Source: JBBQBQ01 sp038317685
Lineage (GTDB): Bacteria > Desulfobacterota > Desulfuromonadia > Desulfuromonadales > DDH964
DNA length: 7,214 bases
NCBI GenBank assembly: GCA_038317685.1
Contig: JBBQBQ010000185.1
Coordinates: 1-7,214 of the forward strand
Reading direction: 5' to 3'
Positions within the stretch are counted from its first letter, which is position 1. Each line of letters starts with the position of its first letter. Shown in pieces: positions 5,705 through 7,214 of the stretch. A program made the translations under genes and the position numbers. Under the pieces are notes generated by a model. The model saw only the letters and a program-made list of their open reading frames with translations. It was not told the origin of the DNA and made no database searches.

Positions 5705-5723
5705 CTCAAATCCTGAGTTTTTT
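5705..5723 (+). terminator. Weak hairpin plus T6 between GNAT-like and TPR genes
   Basis: A 4-bp stem CTCA (5705-5708) with TGAG (5714-5717) is followed directly by six T (5718-5723). A second small stem, TGACC/GGTCA (5690-5694, 5698-5702), overlaps the preceding stop codon. The stems are short, so at most partial attenuation between the genes is expected. Confidence 0.25.
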
Positions 5724-5748
5724 CAAATGCCGGTAAAGGACCGAAACC

Positions 5749-6714
5749 ATGCCTGCTCTTCCCGACCTGGAACTTCCCGGACACTGCGACTTCCGTTTCT
5801 GGACCCCTCCTGCGGGCGCCATCGTCCCCGTCGGCCCCGAGGCTGTGCCGGTGCCGCTGCCCCTGGTGCCGCTGCCGATCCGTCGGGCCGATTCGGAAAC
5901 CGGGGAGCCTGACGCCAACACCATCGGCGCGGGGGTCTACGACTATCTCCGGCAGTTCCCCGACTGCCGTCACAACCGGGTGTTTGCGGAGCTGCTGCGG
6001 GATGCGTTCTCCCACTACCTGGCCGACCTCGGGGCCCAACTGGTCATGCTTGACGCCAAGGAGGTGGATGCGCCCTATCTGCGCCGCAAGGTCAGTTACC
6101 TGAAGATTCTGGCTCTCCTGCAGCCGGCCAGCGCCGGGCTGCAGCAGCAGCTGGGGCTGAACTGTTTTCACCTGGCCTTGAGCTTCTCGGAAATGGGCGC
6201 CAGCCGCAGTCATCTGCAGCAGGCTCTCGGCCACCTGCAGCGGGCTCGCGACTTCGCTCCGAACGATGCGACCACCCTCAACCTCCTTGGTCGGGTCGAC
6301 TATCTGTTCGGCGATTATCCGGCGGCGCGGCGCAGTTGGCTGACGTTGCTGGAGCTGCTGCCGGCCGGGGAGGCTCGTACCGAACTGGCGGCCAAGACCG
6401 CCGAGCTCGACGGCGCCGAGCCTCCCGAGCATCCGCTGGTCGAAGATCTGGAGGCGGTCGGCGTCGCCCTGACCCTCTGCGGCGAAGGGGATTTTGCCGG
6501 AGCCCGGTCCATCCTCGATGGGCTGGAGGAGGCGGCGGTTCTGACCAGGGAACTCCCCTCCAGCGAATTTTTCTACCTGCTCGGTCTGTGTCGCGCCCGC
6601 ACCGGCGACCCGGCCGGGGCCTTCGCCGCTTTCGACCAGGCCCTGGTTCTCGATCCCGATTACCAGCCGGCAACCGCCGCGCGCGAGCGAATCCTCGAAG
6701 GACGTCAACCATGA
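5749..6714 (+). CDS. Tetratricopeptide-repeat protein
   Basis: 321-aa protein, probably cytoplasmic since no signal peptide is seen. After a proline- and valine-rich stretch (residues 25-44) and a helical region (60-130), TPR-like helix pairs appear at about 133-170 (LALSFSEMG through HLQRARDFAP), 174-205 (NLLGRVDYLFGDYPAARRSWLTLLELLP) and 272-305 (FFYLLGLCRARTGDPAGAFAAFDQALVLDPDY). The last two fit the consensus well, with the G-Y/F-A and P positions present; 230-262 may be a divergent repeat. TPRs mediate protein contacts, so an adaptor role is likely but the partner is unknown. The ATG at 5749 is preceded by AAAGGA with 8-nt spacing. It lies 56 bp after the GNAT-like gene with only a weak hairpin between, so co-transcription is likely. 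Its stop overlaps a possible small ORF by ATGA. Confidence 0.85.
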   Translation: MPALPDLELPGHCDFRFWTPPAGAIVPVGPEAVPVPLPLVPLPIRRADSETGEPDANTIGAGVYDYLRQFPDCRHNRVFAELLRDAFSHYLADLGAQLVMLDAKEVDAPYLRRKVSYLKILALLQPASAGLQQQLGLNCFHLALSFSEMGASRSHLQQALGHLQRARDFAPNDATTLNLLGRVDYLFGDYPAARRSWLTLLELLPAGEARTELAAKTAELDGAEPPEHPLVEDLEAVGVALTLCGEGDFAGARSILDGLEEAAVLTRELPSSEFFYLLGLCRARTGDPAGAFAAFDQALVLDPDYQPATAARERILEGRQP

Positions 6715-6767
6715 AGTCCTCCCGGGTCGGGAAGCGGCCGGCTGGGATTTCCCTCATCCGCCGCTGA
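6711..6767 (+). CDS. Possible 18-codon leader or small ORF
   Basis: ATG at 6711 overlaps the TPR stop as ATGA and is preceded by GAAGGA (6697-6702) at 8-nt spacing, the same spacing seen before the TPR gene. It encodes the basic peptide MKSSRVGKRPAGISLIRR and ends at TGA 6765-6767, 22 bp before the next gene. The good ribosome site argues for translation, perhaps to couple ribosomes onto the next gene, whose own site is weak. It could equally be a decayed remnant or chance. No homology can be judged from 18 residues. Confidence 0.35.
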   Translation: MKSSRVGKRPAGISLIRR

Positions 6768-6789
6768 CCGACCACTTGAGAGACCTGCC

Positions 6790-7214
6790 ATGCACCGCAT
6801 CCTGATCGCCTTCCTGTTGGGTGCTGTCCTGCTCGTCGTCCCGGCCCTCGCGGCCGGCGCCGCCGAAGGGGAAGTCGTGACCTTCTGGCCCCTCGCCGAT
6901 TTCCGTTCTTCCCCTCAAATCGACTATGCCGCCCTCCATCTCCTCGGGCCCTTGATCAAGTGGGAACGGAAAGGGACCGAACAGGAACTGGCGCTCCGCC
7001 CCGTCTTCTACTTCGCCGACGACGGCGCTGCGAGCGCCACCGATCTGTTCTTCCCGCTGATCCGAGGCTCCTCCGGCGGAGGCTTTTCCGTCCTGCGCAG
7101 CATCGGCCTGGTGGAAAATGAGGGGCGCACCGCGGCGGTCGGCGGAGGGCGCACCTTCATGCTCTTCCCCTTCCTCTTTTATGATCGCCAGATGGACCGC
7201 GGGACGAGTCTCGC
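6790..7214 (+). CDS. Secreted protein of unknown function, 3' end beyond the window
   Basis: The frame is open from ATG 6790 to the window edge (141 full codons). Residues 1-21 form a clear Sec signal peptide: MHRI, a hydrophobic core LIAFLLGAVLLVV, then PALA with a likely cut after A21 (or after AGA at 24). There is no lipobox cysteine, so it should reach the periplasm or outer membrane. The mature part has recurring aromatic-proline-leucine segments (FWPLADFRSSP, LLGPLIKWERKG, LRPVFYF, LFFPLIRG, MLFPFLFYD) with alternating hydrophobics, suggesting short beta strands and possibly an outer-membrane or beta-propeller-like protein; this is inference. I do not recognise the family. The ribosome site is weak (GAGAG, 7-8 nt upstream). 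It lies 75 bp after the TPR gene on the same strand. Confidence 0.75.
   Translation, partial: MHRILIAFLLGAVLLVVPALAAGAAEGEVVTFWPLADFRSSPQIDYAALHLLGPLIKWERKGTEQELALRPVFYFADDGAASATDLFFPLIRGSSGGGFSVLRSIGLVENEGRTAAVGGGRTFMLFPFLFYDRQMDRGTSL

Noticed and set aside
5635..6708. 357-aa minus-strand frame antisense to the TPR gene
   Set aside because: The plus strand has TPR motifs, a Shine-Dalgarno and collinear neighbours. The antisense frame is Gln/Gly/Arg-rich without motifs.

Overview
The window looks like chromosomal DNA of a GC-rich Gram-negative bacterium. The Desulfuromonadales (Geobacter/Desulfuromonas/Pelobacter group) are my best guess, from gene style and order, but this is inference from memory and no search was run. 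It divides into three parts: a mobile element, a small accessory module beside it, and ordinary chromosomal genes.

Positions 1-2626 hold an IS21-family insertion sequence on the minus strand: istA (DDE transposase) and istB (AAA+ helper ATPase), overlapping by 23 bp and flanked by arrays of ~23-bp repeats in inverted orientation. Five units lie on the istA side. Three are visible on the istB side, where the window edge cuts the element, so that tip is not seen. Just beyond the likely istA-side tip is a toxin-antitoxin operon (2703-3258) with a ribbon-helix-helix antitoxin, an overlapping RelE/ParE-type toxin, a good promoter, and a near-perfect palindrome between the -35 and -10 boxes that probably serves as the operator.

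A tRNA transcription unit follows: tRNA-Gln(CTG) and tRNA-Glu(TTC), both with encoded CCA, behind their own promoter and closed by two hairpins, the second a strong intrinsic terminator (3599-3632).

From 3661 to the right edge a plus-strand, probably co-transcribed group runs as follows: a complete class I histone-deacetylase/AcuC-like deacylase; a protein of 276 aa that overlaps it by ATGA and has a degenerate GNAT-acetyltransferase-like C-terminal half; a TPR-repeat protein; a possible 18-codon ORF that overlaps the TPR stop by ATGA; and the first 141 codons of a secreted protein that runs out of the window. The deacetylase plus acetyltransferase-like pairing recalls Bacillus acuC/acuA, where lysine acetylation of acetyl-CoA synthetase is controlled, but nothing here identifies the substrate. 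This coupled pair is the observation most worth following. I saw no CRISPR array, phage genes, rRNA or convincing riboswitch.
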